Source of the DNA: Streptomyces werraensis
GTDB taxonomy: Bacteria; Actinomycetota; Actinomycetes; Streptomycetales; Streptomycetaceae
Length of the DNA stretch: 64,000 nt
NCBI GenBank assembly: GCA_014656175.1
Contig: BNBX01000007.1
Coordinates: 3,447 to 67,446 of the forward strand
Reading direction: 5' to 3'
Shown: positions 35,893-44,723 of the stretch, in pieces
How the letters are laid out: the number at the start of each line of letters is the position of its first letter
Position numbering within the stretch: position 1 is the first letter of the stretch
Notes under the pieces: model-generated
Databases searched by the model: none
The model's input: the letters and a program-made list of their open reading frames with translations, nothing else
Told to the model about the DNA's origin: nothing
Position numbers and translations under genes: made by a program

Positions 35893-36576
35893 GTGACCGA
35901 CATCGCCATGCTGCCCGAGTCCTGGCGCGGGGTTCTGGGTGACGAGCTGCAGCAGCCCTACTTCAAGGAGCTGACCGAGTTCGTCGAGGAGGAGCGGGCG
36001 CGCGGTCCCGTCTACCCCCCCCGCGAGGAGGTCTTCGCGGCCCTGGAGGCCACGCCGTACGACGAGGTGAAGGTCCTGGTGCTCGGCCAGGACCCGTACC
36101 ACGGGGAGGGCCAGGGGCACGGGCTGTGCTTCTCGGTCCGCCCCGGGGTGAAGATCCCGCCGTCCCTGCGGAACATCTACAAGGAGCTGCACGCCGATCT
36201 GGGCACGCCCGTCCCGGACAACGGTTATCTGATGCCGTGGGCCCGGCAGGGCGTGCTGCTGCTCAACGCGGTGCTGACGGTCCGCGCGGGCGAGGCCAAC
36301 TCGCACAAGGGCCGGGGCTGGGAGCTGTTCACCGACGCGGTGATCCGCGCGGTGGCCGACCGGCCCGACCCGGCGGTCTTCGTGCTGTGGGGCAACTACG
36401 CGCAGAAGAAGCTGCCGCTGATCGACGAGAGCCGGCACGTGGTGGTGAAGGGGGCGCACCCCTCGCCGCTGTCCGCGAAGAAGTTCTTCGGCTCCCGGCC
36501 GTTCTCGCAGATCAACGAGGCGGTGGCCGCGCAGGGGCACCAGCCGATCGACTGGACCATCCCCGACCTGGGCTGA
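35893..36576 (+). CDS. ung: Uracil-DNA glycosylase, family 1
   Basis: A 227-residue UDG that removes uracil from DNA. Motifs: the water-activating GQDPYH (in VLVLGQDPYHGEGQGHGLCF), MPWARQGVLLLNAVLTV, and the minor-groove loop HPSPLSAKKF. GTG at 35893 gives MTDIAMLPESW and follows AAGGGA by seven bases; GTG at 35875 would add six residues. I recall that Streptomyces carry two Ung paralogues; this looks like one of the pair. Confidence 0.95.
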   Translation: MTDIAMLPESWRGVLGDELQQPYFKELTEFVEEERARGPVYPPREEVFAALEATPYDEVKVLVLGQDPYHGEGQGHGLCFSVRPGVKIPPSLRNIYKELHADLGTPVPDNGYLMPWARQGVLLLNAVLTVRAGEANSHKGRGWELFTDAVIRAVADRPDPAVFVLWGNYAQKKLPLIDESRHVVVKGAHPSPLSAKKFFGSRPFSQINEAVAAQGHQPIDWTIPDLG

Positions 36577-36716
36577 TCCGCCCGCGTCTCCGCCCGGGCG
36601 GGTGCGGACCGGCCCGCGCGCGTTGCCCCCGGCACGTCGCGGGGCGGCCTGTCCGGAATCGTCCCCGTCTGCGGTTAGCGTCGGGGGCGACAGCGGGCGA
36701 CGGTGCGGAGGACGCG

Positions 36717-37226
36717 GTGACGGAGCGACAGGAGCAGGCGGCGCCGGACGCCCTGCTCACCCGGATCGGCCAGGTCGTGATGCTGCACCACGCGGGGGAC
36801 CGGGAGGAGGCCCGGCACCGCTTCCTCGGCCTGTGGGCGGAGATCGGCGAGCACGGCGACCCGCTGCACCGCTGCACCCTCGCCCACTACCTCGCCGACA
36901 CCCAGGACGACCCCGAGGACGAGCTGGCCTGGGACCTGCGGGCGCTGACGGCGGCCGAGGAGGCCGGCGGGACCTGGGCGGACGACGGCGCCCCGGCGGT
37001 GCGCGCCCTGTACCCGTCGCTGCATCTGAATCTGGCCGCCGACTACGTCCGCCTCGGCCGCCCCGACGCGGCCCGCACCCACCTGGACCGGGCCCGGGGC
37101 GCGGCCCGCACCCTCGCCGACGACCGTTACGGCGAGGGTGTACGGTCCGCGATCCGCCGGCTGGAGGCGCGGCTGGGGGAGGACGGGATGCCGCCCGGGG
37201 GACCGGGACCGCCCCGGCAGAGGTGA
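36717..37226 (+). CDS. Hypothetical TPR-like protein
   Basis: A 169-residue, all-helical protein with tetratricopeptide-like periodicity: LLTRIGQVVMLHHAGDREEA, HRCTLAHYLADTQDDPEDEL, HLNLAADYVRLGRPDAARTH. No catalytic motif. It belongs to a group of small actinomycete TPR-like proteins of unknown role. GGAGG lies before the GTG at 36717. The gene is followed, after 14 bases, by a convergent lipoprotein gene. Confidence 0.8.
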   Translation: MTERQEQAAPDALLTRIGQVVMLHHAGDREEARHRFLGLWAEIGEHGDPLHRCTLAHYLADTQDDPEDELAWDLRALTAAEEAGGTWADDGAPAVRALYPSLHLNLAADYVRLGRPDAARTHLDRARGAARTLADDRYGEGVRSAIRRLEARLGEDGMPPGGPGPPRQR

Positions 37227-37240
37227 GAGGGGGGTCCTGC

Positions 37241-37747
37241 TCAGCGGCCGTAGGTGTCCTGGCAGATGCGGGCCTGAGGGCTGTCCGCCGGCCAGCCGCC
37301 GTACTCCCTGCCCATCGCGCAGATGTCGGAGCCGCCGGAGGCGCCCCCGGGCAGGGACCCGCCGCCGCCCGGGGGCTGGGCGGGCGGGCGCGGGGCGTGG
37401 GTGCGCCGGGTGGGCTGCGGCCGTTCGGGGCTGCGGGGCCGCTGAGTGCGCGGCGCCTGCCCGTCGCGCACGTCGGAAGGGGCGTCCCCCTTCGCCGGCT
37501 CGCCCTCAGAGGTGGCCCGGTCCGACGGGGACGCCTCGGGGGAGTCGGCCGGCACCCGCTGCAGGGCCTCGCGCGCGGGCGCCTGCACGACCGGCGACGC
37601 GTCGCGCCCCGCCGCGTCGTGCCCGGCCCCCGGCGGCGGCGCGGTCGCCGGGCCCGGTGCGAGGGGACGCTGGACCGTCACACAGCCCGAGAGGGCGGCG
37701 ACCGCCACGGTCACCAGAAGCGTTGCTGTGGTCGTCGTTCGCTGCAC
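37241..37747 (-). CDS. Hypothetical lipoprotein
   Basis: A 168-residue secreted protein: signal peptide TATLLVTVAVAALSGC with lipobox ALSGC, a long Pro/Arg/Ala-rich linker (about residues 30-135) and a small C-terminal part (SDICAMGREYGGW, QARICQDTYGR) with two cysteines that may form a disulfide. I do not recognise the family. The GTG at 37747 was chosen because it places the signal peptide at the N-terminus; the frame remains open upstream, but without signs of coding. Confidence 0.75.
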   Translation of the reverse strand: MQRTTTTATLLVTVAVAALSGCVTVQRPLAPGPATAPPPGAGHDAAGRDASPVVQAPAREALQRVPADSPEASPSDRATSEGEPAKGDAPSDVRDGQAPRTQRPRSPERPQPTRRTHAPRPPAQPPGGGGSLPGGASGGSDICAMGREYGGWPADSPQARICQDTYGR

Positions 37748-37860
37748 CCCCGCCACTTTGCTCGCTCCGCCCGCCGGGCGGTGGACGGACAGGCGCGGAG
37801 CTCCCCCGCACGGGTGATGTCCGCCCACCTTCGAGGGCCCCGTCGGCGCGGCGGGTGACG

Positions 37861-38373
37861 TCACTCGCCGGTGGCGCCGTCGATCGCCTCCCGGATCAGG
37901 TCCGCGTGGCCGTTGTGCCGGGCGTACTCCTCGATCATGTGCGTGTAGATCCAGCGCAGGGAGCACGGCTCGGAGTGCGAGTGATGACGCCCCCGGGAGC
38001 GCTCGTCGAGGGAGTGACCGGCCGCGTTGCGCCGGGCGGCCTCGATCTCCGCCTGCCAGGTCTCGTAGGCGTCCTTCCAGGTGTCCGCCTCACCGGGGTG
38101 GAACTCCCCGTCCGGATCGGCCTCCCCGAAGTAGATCGGCCCCGCGTCCTCACCGGCGAACACCCGCCGGAACCACGAGCGCTCGACCTCCGCCATGTGC
38201 CGCACCAGCCCCATCAGCGACAGCTCCGACGGTGCCACGGAGGCGGCCCTCAACTGCTCGTCGGTCAGCCCCTCGCACTTCCGGGCGAGCGTCGCCCGGT
38301 GGTAGTCGAGCCACCCTTCGAGCATGGTCCGTTCGTCGGCGTTCTGGGCGGGTTCACTGCGCTGGGTCGTCAT
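37861..38373 (-). CDS. DinB-like (DUF664) family protein
   Basis: A 170-residue four-helix DinB/YfiT-type protein, unrelated to DNA polymerase IV. It shows MLEGWLDYHRATLARKCEGL, LMGLVRHMAEVERSWFRRVF and YTHMIEEYARHNGHADLIRE, with histidines placed as in the metal-binding site of the fold. Such enzymes include mycothiol-dependent isomerases and S-transferases. AGGAAAGG precedes the ATG. It is probably a stand-alone unit near a VOC protein. Confidence 0.84.
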   Translation of the reverse strand: MTTQRSEPAQNADERTMLEGWLDYHRATLARKCEGLTDEQLRAASVAPSELSLMGLVRHMAEVERSWFRRVFAGEDAGPIYFGEADPDGEFHPGEADTWKDAYETWQAEIEAARRNAAGHSLDERSRGRHHSHSEPCSLRWIYTHMIEEYARHNGHADLIREAIDGATGE

Positions 38374-38461
38374 CCCGGCATCCTTTCCTGCTGACGGCGG
38401 GTCACACCAGGTGTTTTCCGGGGGCCGGCGGGCCGGGGGCGGTGCGACGCCGGCGCCACGG

Positions 38462-38854
38462 TCAGGTGCCGCCGTCGGTGCGCACGAAGAGGCAGAACGG
38501 GTGACCCACCGGGTCGAACAGGACCCGCACGTCGTGCTGGGGCTGGAAGTCCGCCTCGGTCGCCCCCAGCGCCACGGCGCGCTCGACCGCCGACGGCAGA
38601 TCGTCGACCTCGATGTCCAGGTGCATCATCATCTGCTGCTCGGACGCTGTGGACGGCCATCGCGGAGGCGAGAAGAGCGGCTCCGTCTGGAACGACAGTC
38701 CCGCCCCGCCGTCGGACGGGGCGAGCTCGACCCACTCCGGTGCGTCACTCCGCCTCGGCCACCCGAGCAGGCTCTCGTAGAAGTCCGCCAGTTGTCGGGC
38801 GTCCGGCGCGTCGAGTGTGCAGGCGGCCAACGTGAATCGCGGTGAGGGCTTCAT
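38462..38854 (-). CDS. VOC (glyoxalase/dioxygenase-like) family protein
   Basis: A 130-residue VOC fold: FTLAACTLDAPDARQLADFY, MMMHLDIEVDDLPSAVERAV, then DPVGHPFCLFV. The two beta-alpha-beta-beta-beta modules are visible. Function may be resistance, detoxification or unknown metabolism. No clear Shine-Dalgarno or -10 before the ATG at 38854, so the exact start is less certain. Confidence 0.83.
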   Translation of the reverse strand: MKPSPRFTLAACTLDAPDARQLADFYESLLGWPRRSDAPEWVELAPSDGGAGLSFQTEPLFSPPRWPSTASEQQMMMHLDIEVDDLPSAVERAVALGATEADFQPQHDVRVLFDPVGHPFCLFVRTDGGT

Positions 38855-38894
38855 ACGGGGCTGGTGCCCGGATACGCCGTTCCGAGACCGGCCG

Positions 38895-39509
38895 TCACCG
38901 GGCCGGCCGCGTCCCCAGCATCCCCTCGATGATCTCCCGCAGGTCCGCCCGGATGTCCGGGACCGTCGGCACCTGCGCGTGGTACGAGCCCGCCACGCAG
39001 GAGAAGAGGAGGCCGTCGGCCCAGGCGATCAGGGTGAGGGCGTGGCGGTCGGGGGACGGGGAGCCCAGGGCGGTGACCAGGGCGGTGAGGTGGGTGCGGA
39101 AGCGGGCGCCGGCCGCGTCGAAGTGGGCGCGCAGTTCCGGGCGGCGGGTGGCCTCCAGGGCGAGTTCGTAGCGGGCCAGGGTGAGGTCGCGGTTCCGGGT
39201 GAGCGCGCGATGGGCCGTCAGGGCCAGGGCGTCGAGAAGGGCGTCCGTGCCTTCGCGGGGGTCGGGGAGCTCCTGGAGGGCGAGGACCCGCTCCTCCCGG
39301 TCGGCGAGGCGGCGTACCGCCAGTTCCAGCAGCGCCTGCCGGGTGCGCGCCACGTTGGACGTGGAGCCCTGGGGGAGTCCGGCCGCCTCGTCCACCGCCC
39401 GGTGGGTCAGGCCGCGCATGCCCCGTTCGGCGAGCAGGGCGAGAGCGGTGTCGGCGACCAGGTCGGCGCGGGCGGCGCGGGCGGCGCGGGTGGTGGTGCG
39501 TTCGGACAT
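38895..39509 (-). CDS. TetR family transcriptional regulator
   Basis: A 204-residue TetR-type repressor: N-terminal helix-turn-helix (ADLVADTALALLAERGMRGL, HRAVDEAAGLPQGSTSNVA) and a helical effector domain. TAGGTT ends six bases before the ATG, suggesting leaderless transcription. Two identical-type operators (ACTAC-N4-GTAGT) lie between it and the divergent FAD monooxygenase gene, one at its own -35 position, so it most likely represses both itself and the monooxygenase. Confidence 0.89.
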   Translation of the reverse strand: MSERTTTRAARAARADLVADTALALLAERGMRGLTHRAVDEAAGLPQGSTSNVARTRQALLELAVRRLADREERVLALQELPDPREGTDALLDALALTAHRALTRNRDLTLARYELALEATRRPELRAHFDAAGARFRTHLTALVTALGSPSPDRHALTLIAWADGLLFSCVAGSYHAQVPTVPDIRADLREIIEGMLGTRPAR

Positions 39510-39529
39510 GGGGTCAACCTACTCGGTTC

Positions 39530-39575
39530 ACTACGGCTGTAGTACGGTGGAGGGGAGCCTCACTACAGATGTAGT
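39530..39575. promoter_or_regulatory. Twin TetR operators ACTAC-N4-GTAGT
   Basis: ACTACGGCTGTAGT (39530-39543) and ACTACAGATGTAGT (39562-39575) share the dyad ACTAC-N4-GTAGT and are 32 bases apart, close to three helical turns. They occupy the 90-base gap between the TetR gene and the divergent FAD monooxygenase gene. Confidence 0.75.
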
Positions 39576-39598
39576 AGCGCAACCCCCGGGAGGAAGTC

Positions 39599-40882
39599 AT
39601 GGCAGCGGCCGAGCGAGTGATCGTGATCGGCGGGGGCATCGGCGGGCTGGCGGCGGCGGCCGCCCTGCACGTGCGAGGGGCCCGGGTCACCGTGCTGGAG
39701 CGCGCGCCCTCCCTGGAACCGGTGGGCGCGGCGATCTCGCTGTCCCCCAACGCGCTTCGCGCGCTGGACGTCATCGGCCTGGGTGACGACATCCGGGCCC
39801 TGTCCGCCTGGCAGGGCGACGGCGGGCTGCGGACGCCGAGCGGCCGGTGGCTGGCCCGTGCCGAGGCATCCGCCGCGGCCGAGCGCTTCGGCGGCCCGCT
39901 CGTCCTGCTGCACCGCGCCACCCTCGTCGACCATCTGGCGGGACGGCTCCCCTCCGGCGCCGTACGCACCGGCACCCCCGCCCGGCTGACCGACCCCGGC
40001 GTCCCGGGCGACCCCCGCAGGCCGGCCCGTGTGGAGACGCCGGAAGGGGAGCTGGAGGCCGATCTGGTGGTGGCGGCCGACGGCCTCCGCTCCGCCGTGC
40101 GCGGCACCCTGTTCCCCGGTCACCCCGGCACCGTCCACAGCGGTTTCACCACCTGGCGCGTGGTGATCCCGCTGCCCGGCGTCGCGTTCCCCTCGCACGA
40201 GACCTGGGGCCGGGGCGCCATCTGGGGCACCCATCCGCTCAAGGACGGCCGGGTGTACGCCTACGCCGCCGCCGTCGCGCCCGCGGGGGAGCGGGCCCCG
40301 GACGACGAACGGGCCGAACTCCTGCGCCGCTACGGCGACTGGCACAGCCCGATCCCCGAGGTGCTGGCCGCCGTCCGCCCCGAGGACGTCCTCCGGCACG
40401 ACGTCCACCACATCGCCGAGCCGCTGCCCGCCTTCCACCGGGGCCGCGTGGCCCTCGTCGGCGACGCCGCGCACGCCATGCCGCCCACCCTCGGCCAGGG
40501 CGGCAACCAGGCCGTCGAGGACGCGATCACCCTCGCCTTCCCCTGCCCGGGCATGCCCCCTTCCGCCGACGAGCCCGTCGCCGACGGCCTCCCCGGCTAC
40601 ACCGCAGCCCGCCTCCCGCGCACCACGGCCGTCACACGCCGCGCGGTGCGGACGGCCCGCCTCAACGTGCTGACGACCGGCCGCGTCGGCACGGCCGTAC
40701 GGAACACCGCGCTGGCCGCGCTGTCGAAGGCGGCGCCGTCACTGTTCCTGCGCGGGTTCGACGGGATCGCCGACTGGCGGCCGCCGGGAGGGCCGTCCGG
40801 TGCGGACGGGGACGGCTCCGGGGCACCCCGTATGCTCGCAGCGGACCACGGCAGGCGAGGACCAGAGGAGAACACACCGTGA
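39599..40882 (+). CDS. FAD-dependent monooxygenase
   Basis: A 427-residue class A flavin monooxygenase. It has the N-terminal FAD dinucleotide fold (VIVIGGGIGGLAAAAALHVR), the DG motif (VVAADGLRSAVRG) and the second FAD motif (VALVGDAAHAMPPTLGQGGN). Substrates of relatives are phenols, antibiotics or salicylate-like compounds. GGGAGGAAG precedes the ATG. A divergent TetR regulator with two operators probably controls it. Its stop overlaps the start of the following Gfo/Idh gene, so the two are coupled. Confidence 0.9.
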   Translation: MAAAERVIVIGGGIGGLAAAAALHVRGARVTVLERAPSLEPVGAAISLSPNALRALDVIGLGDDIRALSAWQGDGGLRTPSGRWLARAEASAAAERFGGPLVLLHRATLVDHLAGRLPSGAVRTGTPARLTDPGVPGDPRRPARVETPEGELEADLVVAADGLRSAVRGTLFPGHPGTVHSGFTTWRVVIPLPGVAFPSHETWGRGAIWGTHPLKDGRVYAYAAAVAPAGERAPDDERAELLRRYGDWHSPIPEVLAAVRPEDVLRHDVHHIAEPLPAFHRGRVALVGDAAHAMPPTLGQGGNQAVEDAITLAFPCPGMPPSADEPVADGLPGYTAARLPRTTAVTRRAVRTARLNVLTTGRVGTAVRNTALAALSKAAPSLFLRGFDGIADWRPPGGPSGADGDGSGAPRMLAADHGRRGPEENTP

Positions 40883-41784
40883 AGGTCGGCTGCATCGGGC
40901 TCGGCGACATCGCGCAGAAGGCCTATCTCCCGGTGCTCGCCGTCCAGCCCGGCGTGGAGCTCCATCTGCAGACACGCACCCCGGCCACCCTGGAACGCGT
41001 CGGCGACTCCCTCCACCTGCCGCCCGCCCAGCGGCACGCCGACCTCGACGCGCTGATCGCCGCCGGCCTCGATGCGGCCTTCGTGCACGCCCCGACCGAC
41101 GTCCACCCGCGGATCGTGACGCGGCTCCTCGAGGCGGGCGTGCCGACCTACGTCGACAAGCCGCTCGCGTACGAACTCGCCGACTCCGAGCGGCTGGTGA
41201 CGCTCGCCGAGGAGCGCGGCGTCAGCCTCGCCGTCGGCTTCAACCGGCGCCACGCCCCCGGTTACACGCAGTGCGCGGACCATCCGCGCGAACTGATCCT
41301 CATGCAGAAGAACCGGGTCGGGCTGCCCGAGGAACCGCGCCGGATGATCCTCGACGACTTCATCCACGTCGTGGACACCCTGCGCTTCCTGGTGCCCGGC
41401 CAGGTCGACGACGTCACCGTCCGCGCCCGCGCCGAGGACGGGCTGCTGCACCACGTGGTGCTCCAGCTGGCCGGCGACGGCTTCACCGCCCTCGGCGTGA
41501 TGAACCGGCTCAGCGGTTCGACGGAGGAGATCCTCGAGGTGTCGGGTCAGGACACCAAGCGCCAGGTGGTCAACCTCGCCGAGGTGATCGACCACAAGGG
41601 CCAGCCGACCGTGCGGCGGCGCGGCGACTGGGTGCCGGTGTCCCGGCAGCGCGGCATCGAGCAGGTGACGCTCGCCTTCCTGGACGCGGTGCGCGCCGGG
41701 AAGACGCTCAGCGCCCGTGACGCACTGGCGACCCATGAGCTGTGCGAACGGGTGGTACGGGCGGTCGACGAACGCCTCGCCTAG
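40879..41784 (+). CDS. Gfo/Idh/MocA family oxidoreductase
   Basis: A 301-residue NAD(P)-dependent oxidoreductase: Rossmann GCIGLGDIAQKAYLPVLAV, then VPTYVDKPLAYELAD with the characteristic EKP-like (here DKP) catalytic lysine. The C-terminal sheet domain is shorter than in sugar dehydrogenases. AGAGGAG precedes the GTG start, which overlaps the upstream monooxygenase stop (GTGA). The 3' end runs 77 bases into the convergent apolipoprotein N-acyltransferase-like gene. Confidence 0.88.
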   Translation: MKVGCIGLGDIAQKAYLPVLAVQPGVELHLQTRTPATLERVGDSLHLPPAQRHADLDALIAAGLDAAFVHAPTDVHPRIVTRLLEAGVPTYVDKPLAYELADSERLVTLAEERGVSLAVGFNRRHAPGYTQCADHPRELILMQKNRVGLPEEPRRMILDDFIHVVDTLRFLVPGQVDDVTVRARAEDGLLHHVVLQLAGDGFTALGVMNRLSGSTEEILEVSGQDTKRQVVNLAEVIDHKGQPTVRRRGDWVPVSRQRGIEQVTLAFLDAVRAGKTLSARDALATHELCERVVRAVDERLA

Positions 41785-43276
41785 ACCGCACGAGACCCAC
41801 CGCGCCGTAGACCGCGAGCACGACGAGGGCAGCCTGCGGGAGCCAGTCGCCGAACCTCGCGTACAGCGTGGTGCCCCGGGTCAGCGGCACCTCGTAGACG
41901 TGCGCGGCGGAGGCGTCCGTGCCGAGCCACGGGCCGATCCGCCCGCCGTCCGCGCCGTACACGGCGGACACCCCGGTCAGGGTCGCGTGCACCATCGGGC
42001 GGCCGGTCTCCGCGGCGCGCAGCGCGGCCAGCGAGGCGTGCTGCCCGGGCGCCCAGCTCTGCTGGAACGTCGACGTCGACGACTGCGCGAGCAGCACGGC
42101 CGCGCCGTCCTGCACGAGATGGCGGCTCATGTCGGGGAACGCCGTCTCGAAGCACACCATCGGCCCGATCCGCGGACCGTCGCCCACGTCCATGACGACC
42201 TGCTCGGAGCCGCGCCTGCGGTCCTCCCCGGCCGCCTTGCCGACGGACGTCGCCCAGCCCAGCAGCGAGCGCGCCGGAACGTACTCCCCGAACGGCACCA
42301 GCCGCATTTTGTCGTACCGGTCGCCGGTGGGGCCGTCCGGGCCGATCAGCACCGAGCTCTTGTAGATGCCGGGCTTGTCCGAGCGCCGCGCGTCCACGTT
42401 GACGAGGATCTCGGCGCCCGTCTCGCGGGACAGCGCGGCCAGCCGCCTGGCCAGCTCGGGGCGGTCGCCGAGGTCGAAGCCGACGCTGCTCTCGCCCCAG
42501 ACGACCAGGTCGACGTCCTGCCCCGCGAGCTCACGGGTCAGCTGCTCCTCGCGGTCGAAGCGGCGGTCGGCGCTGTCCCGGCCGGTTATGACGCCCGGCT
42601 GGACGAGCGCGATCCGCGTCCGCTCCCCGGTCTGCTCGGGGCGCGGCGACCCGGCCCAGGCGGCCGACCCCGCGGCGGCCACGGCGACCAGCCCCGCCAC
42701 GGCCGGCACCCGGGCCCGGCGTACCGCGACCAGCACGGCCACCGCGACGTTCAGCGCCACCACCAGGAAGCTCGGCAGCCACACCCCGCCCACCGACGCC
42801 AGCCGCAGCGCCGCCTCCACCCGCCACTGGCTCGCGCCCAGCACGCCCCACGGCCCGCCGAGCCCTTGCCAGGAGCGGATCAGCTCGATCGTCAGCCAGC
42901 CCGACGGCACCACCAGCAGCGCGGCCGTCACCCGGCGTCCGGACGGTGAGCCGCCCAGCGTCCGCCGCACCAGCCACCCCCACGGCGCCCACAGCGCGCC
43001 CAGCAGCGCGGCGAGGACGAACGTGAACACGTGCAGGCTGGGCAGCAGCCAGTGGTGCATGGCCAGCATGAACCCGAACCCGCCCCACCAGCCGTCGAAC
43101 GCGGCCCGGCGCCCGGTCGGCGCGGTGCGGATCAGCAGCAGCCAGGGGACCAGGGCGACGTAGGCGATCCACCACAGGTTCGGGGCGGGGAAGGCCAGGA
43201 CGGGCAGCGCGCCGGCGACCGCGGCGGCGGCCGAGCGGCGCCTCGGGGACGCGAGGTGGTGGTCGAGATTCCTCAT
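41708..43276 (-). CDS. lnt: Apolipoprotein N-acyltransferase
   Basis: A 522-residue membrane enzyme that adds the third acyl chain to lipoproteins. An N-terminal multi-helix membrane part (about 1-210) is followed by a nitrilase-type catalytic domain: the catalytic Glu in VVWGESSVGFD, Lys in YDKMRLVPFGEY and Cys in GPMVCFETAFPD are all present. Streptomyces usually carry two Lnt homologues; this should be an active one. GGAGGCG precedes the ATG. The C-terminal tail overlaps the convergent Gfo/Idh gene by 77 bases. Confidence 0.92.
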   Translation of the reverse strand: MRNLDHHLASPRRRSAAAAVAGALPVLAFPAPNLWWIAYVALVPWLLLIRTAPTGRRAAFDGWWGGFGFMLAMHHWLLPSLHVFTFVLAALLGALWAPWGWLVRRTLGGSPSGRRVTAALLVVPSGWLTIELIRSWQGLGGPWGVLGASQWRVEAALRLASVGGVWLPSFLVVALNVAVAVLVAVRRARVPAVAGLVAVAAAGSAAWAGSPRPEQTGERTRIALVQPGVITGRDSADRRFDREEQLTRELAGQDVDLVVWGESSVGFDLGDRPELARRLAALSRETGAEILVNVDARRSDKPGIYKSSVLIGPDGPTGDRYDKMRLVPFGEYVPARSLLGWATSVGKAAGEDRRRGSEQVVMDVGDGPRIGPMVCFETAFPDMSRHLVQDGAAVLLAQSSTSTFQQSWAPGQHASLAALRAAETGRPMVHATLTGVSAVYGADGGRIGPWLGTDASAAHVYEVPLTRGTTLYARFGDWLPQAALVVLAVYGAVGLVRSRRGVRRPPVPPVRTAHGSPVRHGR

Positions 43277-43336
43277 GGGCGCCTCCCTACCCCGTGATGC
43301 CTCCAGTGTGCGTCCCGGACCCGGCCGGACGCGGGA

Positions 43337-43819
43337 TCAGTCGATCACACCGACCGGCCGTCCGCCGGTCGGGCGCCGCCACTTCTCGCGCACGACGACC
43401 CGGCTCAGCCGCCAGCCGTCGGGCGTGCGCAGCGCCGTGAACACGCACCGGCCGCCGCTCAGCAGATCGAGCACGGCGGCCCCGTCCCCGCCGCCCCGGG
43501 AGGCGGGGCTGACGTAGTCGGTCCGCACCTCGGCCGTGTCCCCGGTGTCCCGCTCCCAGGTGCCGAGGAGCACCCGGCGGTTGACGAACAGATGCTGCCG
43601 CACGGGGAACTCCGCACACCGCTCGGCCAGCCATCCGGCCACCGCCTGCGCGTCCCCCTCGACACCGCCCGCGGTACGGTAATCCGCCCGCCCGTCCGGG
43701 GTGAACAGCCGCCGGTACGCCGCCCAGTCGCCGTCGTCGACGGCCGCCGCGTAGTCGGTGACGAGCCCGTCCAGGTCCATCCGGTCCCGTACGGTCGCGA
43801 ACTCCACACGCTGCGTCAT
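43337..43819 (-). CDS. SnoaL-like / nuclear transport factor 2 fold protein
   Basis: A 160-residue alpha+beta barrel protein of the SnoaL-like superfamily: LDGLVTDYAAAVDDGDWAAY, RRLFTPDGRADYRTAGG, RQHLFVNRRVLLGTWERDTG. Members are cyclases, dehydratases or ring-hydroxylating small subunits; no partner gene is adjacent. I use ATG at 43819; ATG at 43837 would add MVNTEP. Neither has a good ribosome site. Confidence 0.84.
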   Translation of the reverse strand: MTQRVEFATVRDRMDLDGLVTDYAAAVDDGDWAAYRRLFTPDGRADYRTAGGVEGDAQAVAGWLAERCAEFPVRQHLFVNRRVLLGTWERDTGDTAEVRTDYVSPASRGGGDGAAVLDLLSGGRCVFTALRTPDGWRLSRVVVREKWRRPTGGRPVGVID

Positions 43820-43958
43820 CGGCTCAGTGTTGACCATGCGGGGGACGCGGCCAAGGGGCGTGCGCGGACTTTCCCCGCCCGCCGGGCCGGGCGCGACGCG
43901 GTCGGGGGCGTCTGCGAGTCTGGGATCTTCGTTCCGCGTTCTGCGCCAGGAGGTACTC

Positions 43959-44699
43959 ATGAAGCGTCTGGTCACGGTGGTCACCGGGGGGAGCCGCGGC
44001 ATCGGCGCCGCGACCTGCCGTCGGCTGGCGGCGGAAGGGCACGACGTGGCGGTGAACTACGTGCGGGACGCCGACGCCGCGGAGAAGGTGGCCGAGGATG
44101 TGCGGGTCGCGGGGGCGCGGGCGGTGACCGTGCGGGCGGACACGTCCGTCGAGGCCGACGTGGAGCGGCTTTTCGAGGTGACGGAGCGCGAACTCGGGCC
44201 GCTGACGGGGCTGGTGAACAACGCGGCGGTCTCCGGGCCGCTCGGGCCGTTCACGGAGGTGAGCACGGACACCCTGCGGCGGGTCGTCGACGTCAACGTC
44301 ATCGGCACGCTGCTGTGCACACGGCGGGCCGCCCAGTTGATGACGCCGCGCGGCGAGGGCGTGATCGTGAACGTCTCGTCGGGCGCCGCGACCCTGGGCA
44401 GCCCCGGCGAGTACGTGCACTACGCGGCGACCAAGGCGGCCGTGGACGCGCTGACTCTGGGGTTGTCGAAGGAACTCGGGCCGGCCGGGGTGCGTGTCAA
44501 CGCGGTCGCCCCGGGTCTGATCGACACGGAGATGCACGCCGCGATGGGGGCGCCGGACCGGGTCCGGGAGATGGCCGGGACCATTCCGCTCCGGCGGGCG
44601 GGACAGCCGGAGGAGATCGCGGCGGCGGTCGCGTGGCTGATGTCACCGGAGGCCTCGTACACCACGGGGACGGTGCTGAGGGTCGCGGGCGGACGCTGA
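43959..44699 (+). CDS. SDR family oxidoreductase
   Basis: A 246-residue short-chain dehydrogenase with TGGSRGIGAATCRRLAAEG, NNAAVSGPLGPF, IVNVSSGAATLGSPGEYVHY (Ser...YxxxK) and a C-terminal GTVLRVAGGR. AGGAGG stands six bases before the ATG at 43959. It is separate from the FabG-like pair at 32.4-34 kb. Its substrate is unknown. The downstream small gene is on the other strand. Confidence 0.9.
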   Translation: MKRLVTVVTGGSRGIGAATCRRLAAEGHDVAVNYVRDADAAEKVAEDVRVAGARAVTVRADTSVEADVERLFEVTERELGPLTGLVNNAAVSGPLGPFTEVSTDTLRRVVDVNVIGTLLCTRRAAQLMTPRGEGVIVNVSSGAATLGSPGEYVHYAATKAAVDALTLGLSKELGPAGVRVNAVAPGLIDTEMHAAMGAPDRVREMAGTIPLRRAGQPEEIAAAVAWLMSPEASYTTGTVLRVAGGR

Positions 44700-44723
44700 A
44701 AGGGGGCGCGGAGCGGGCGGATG

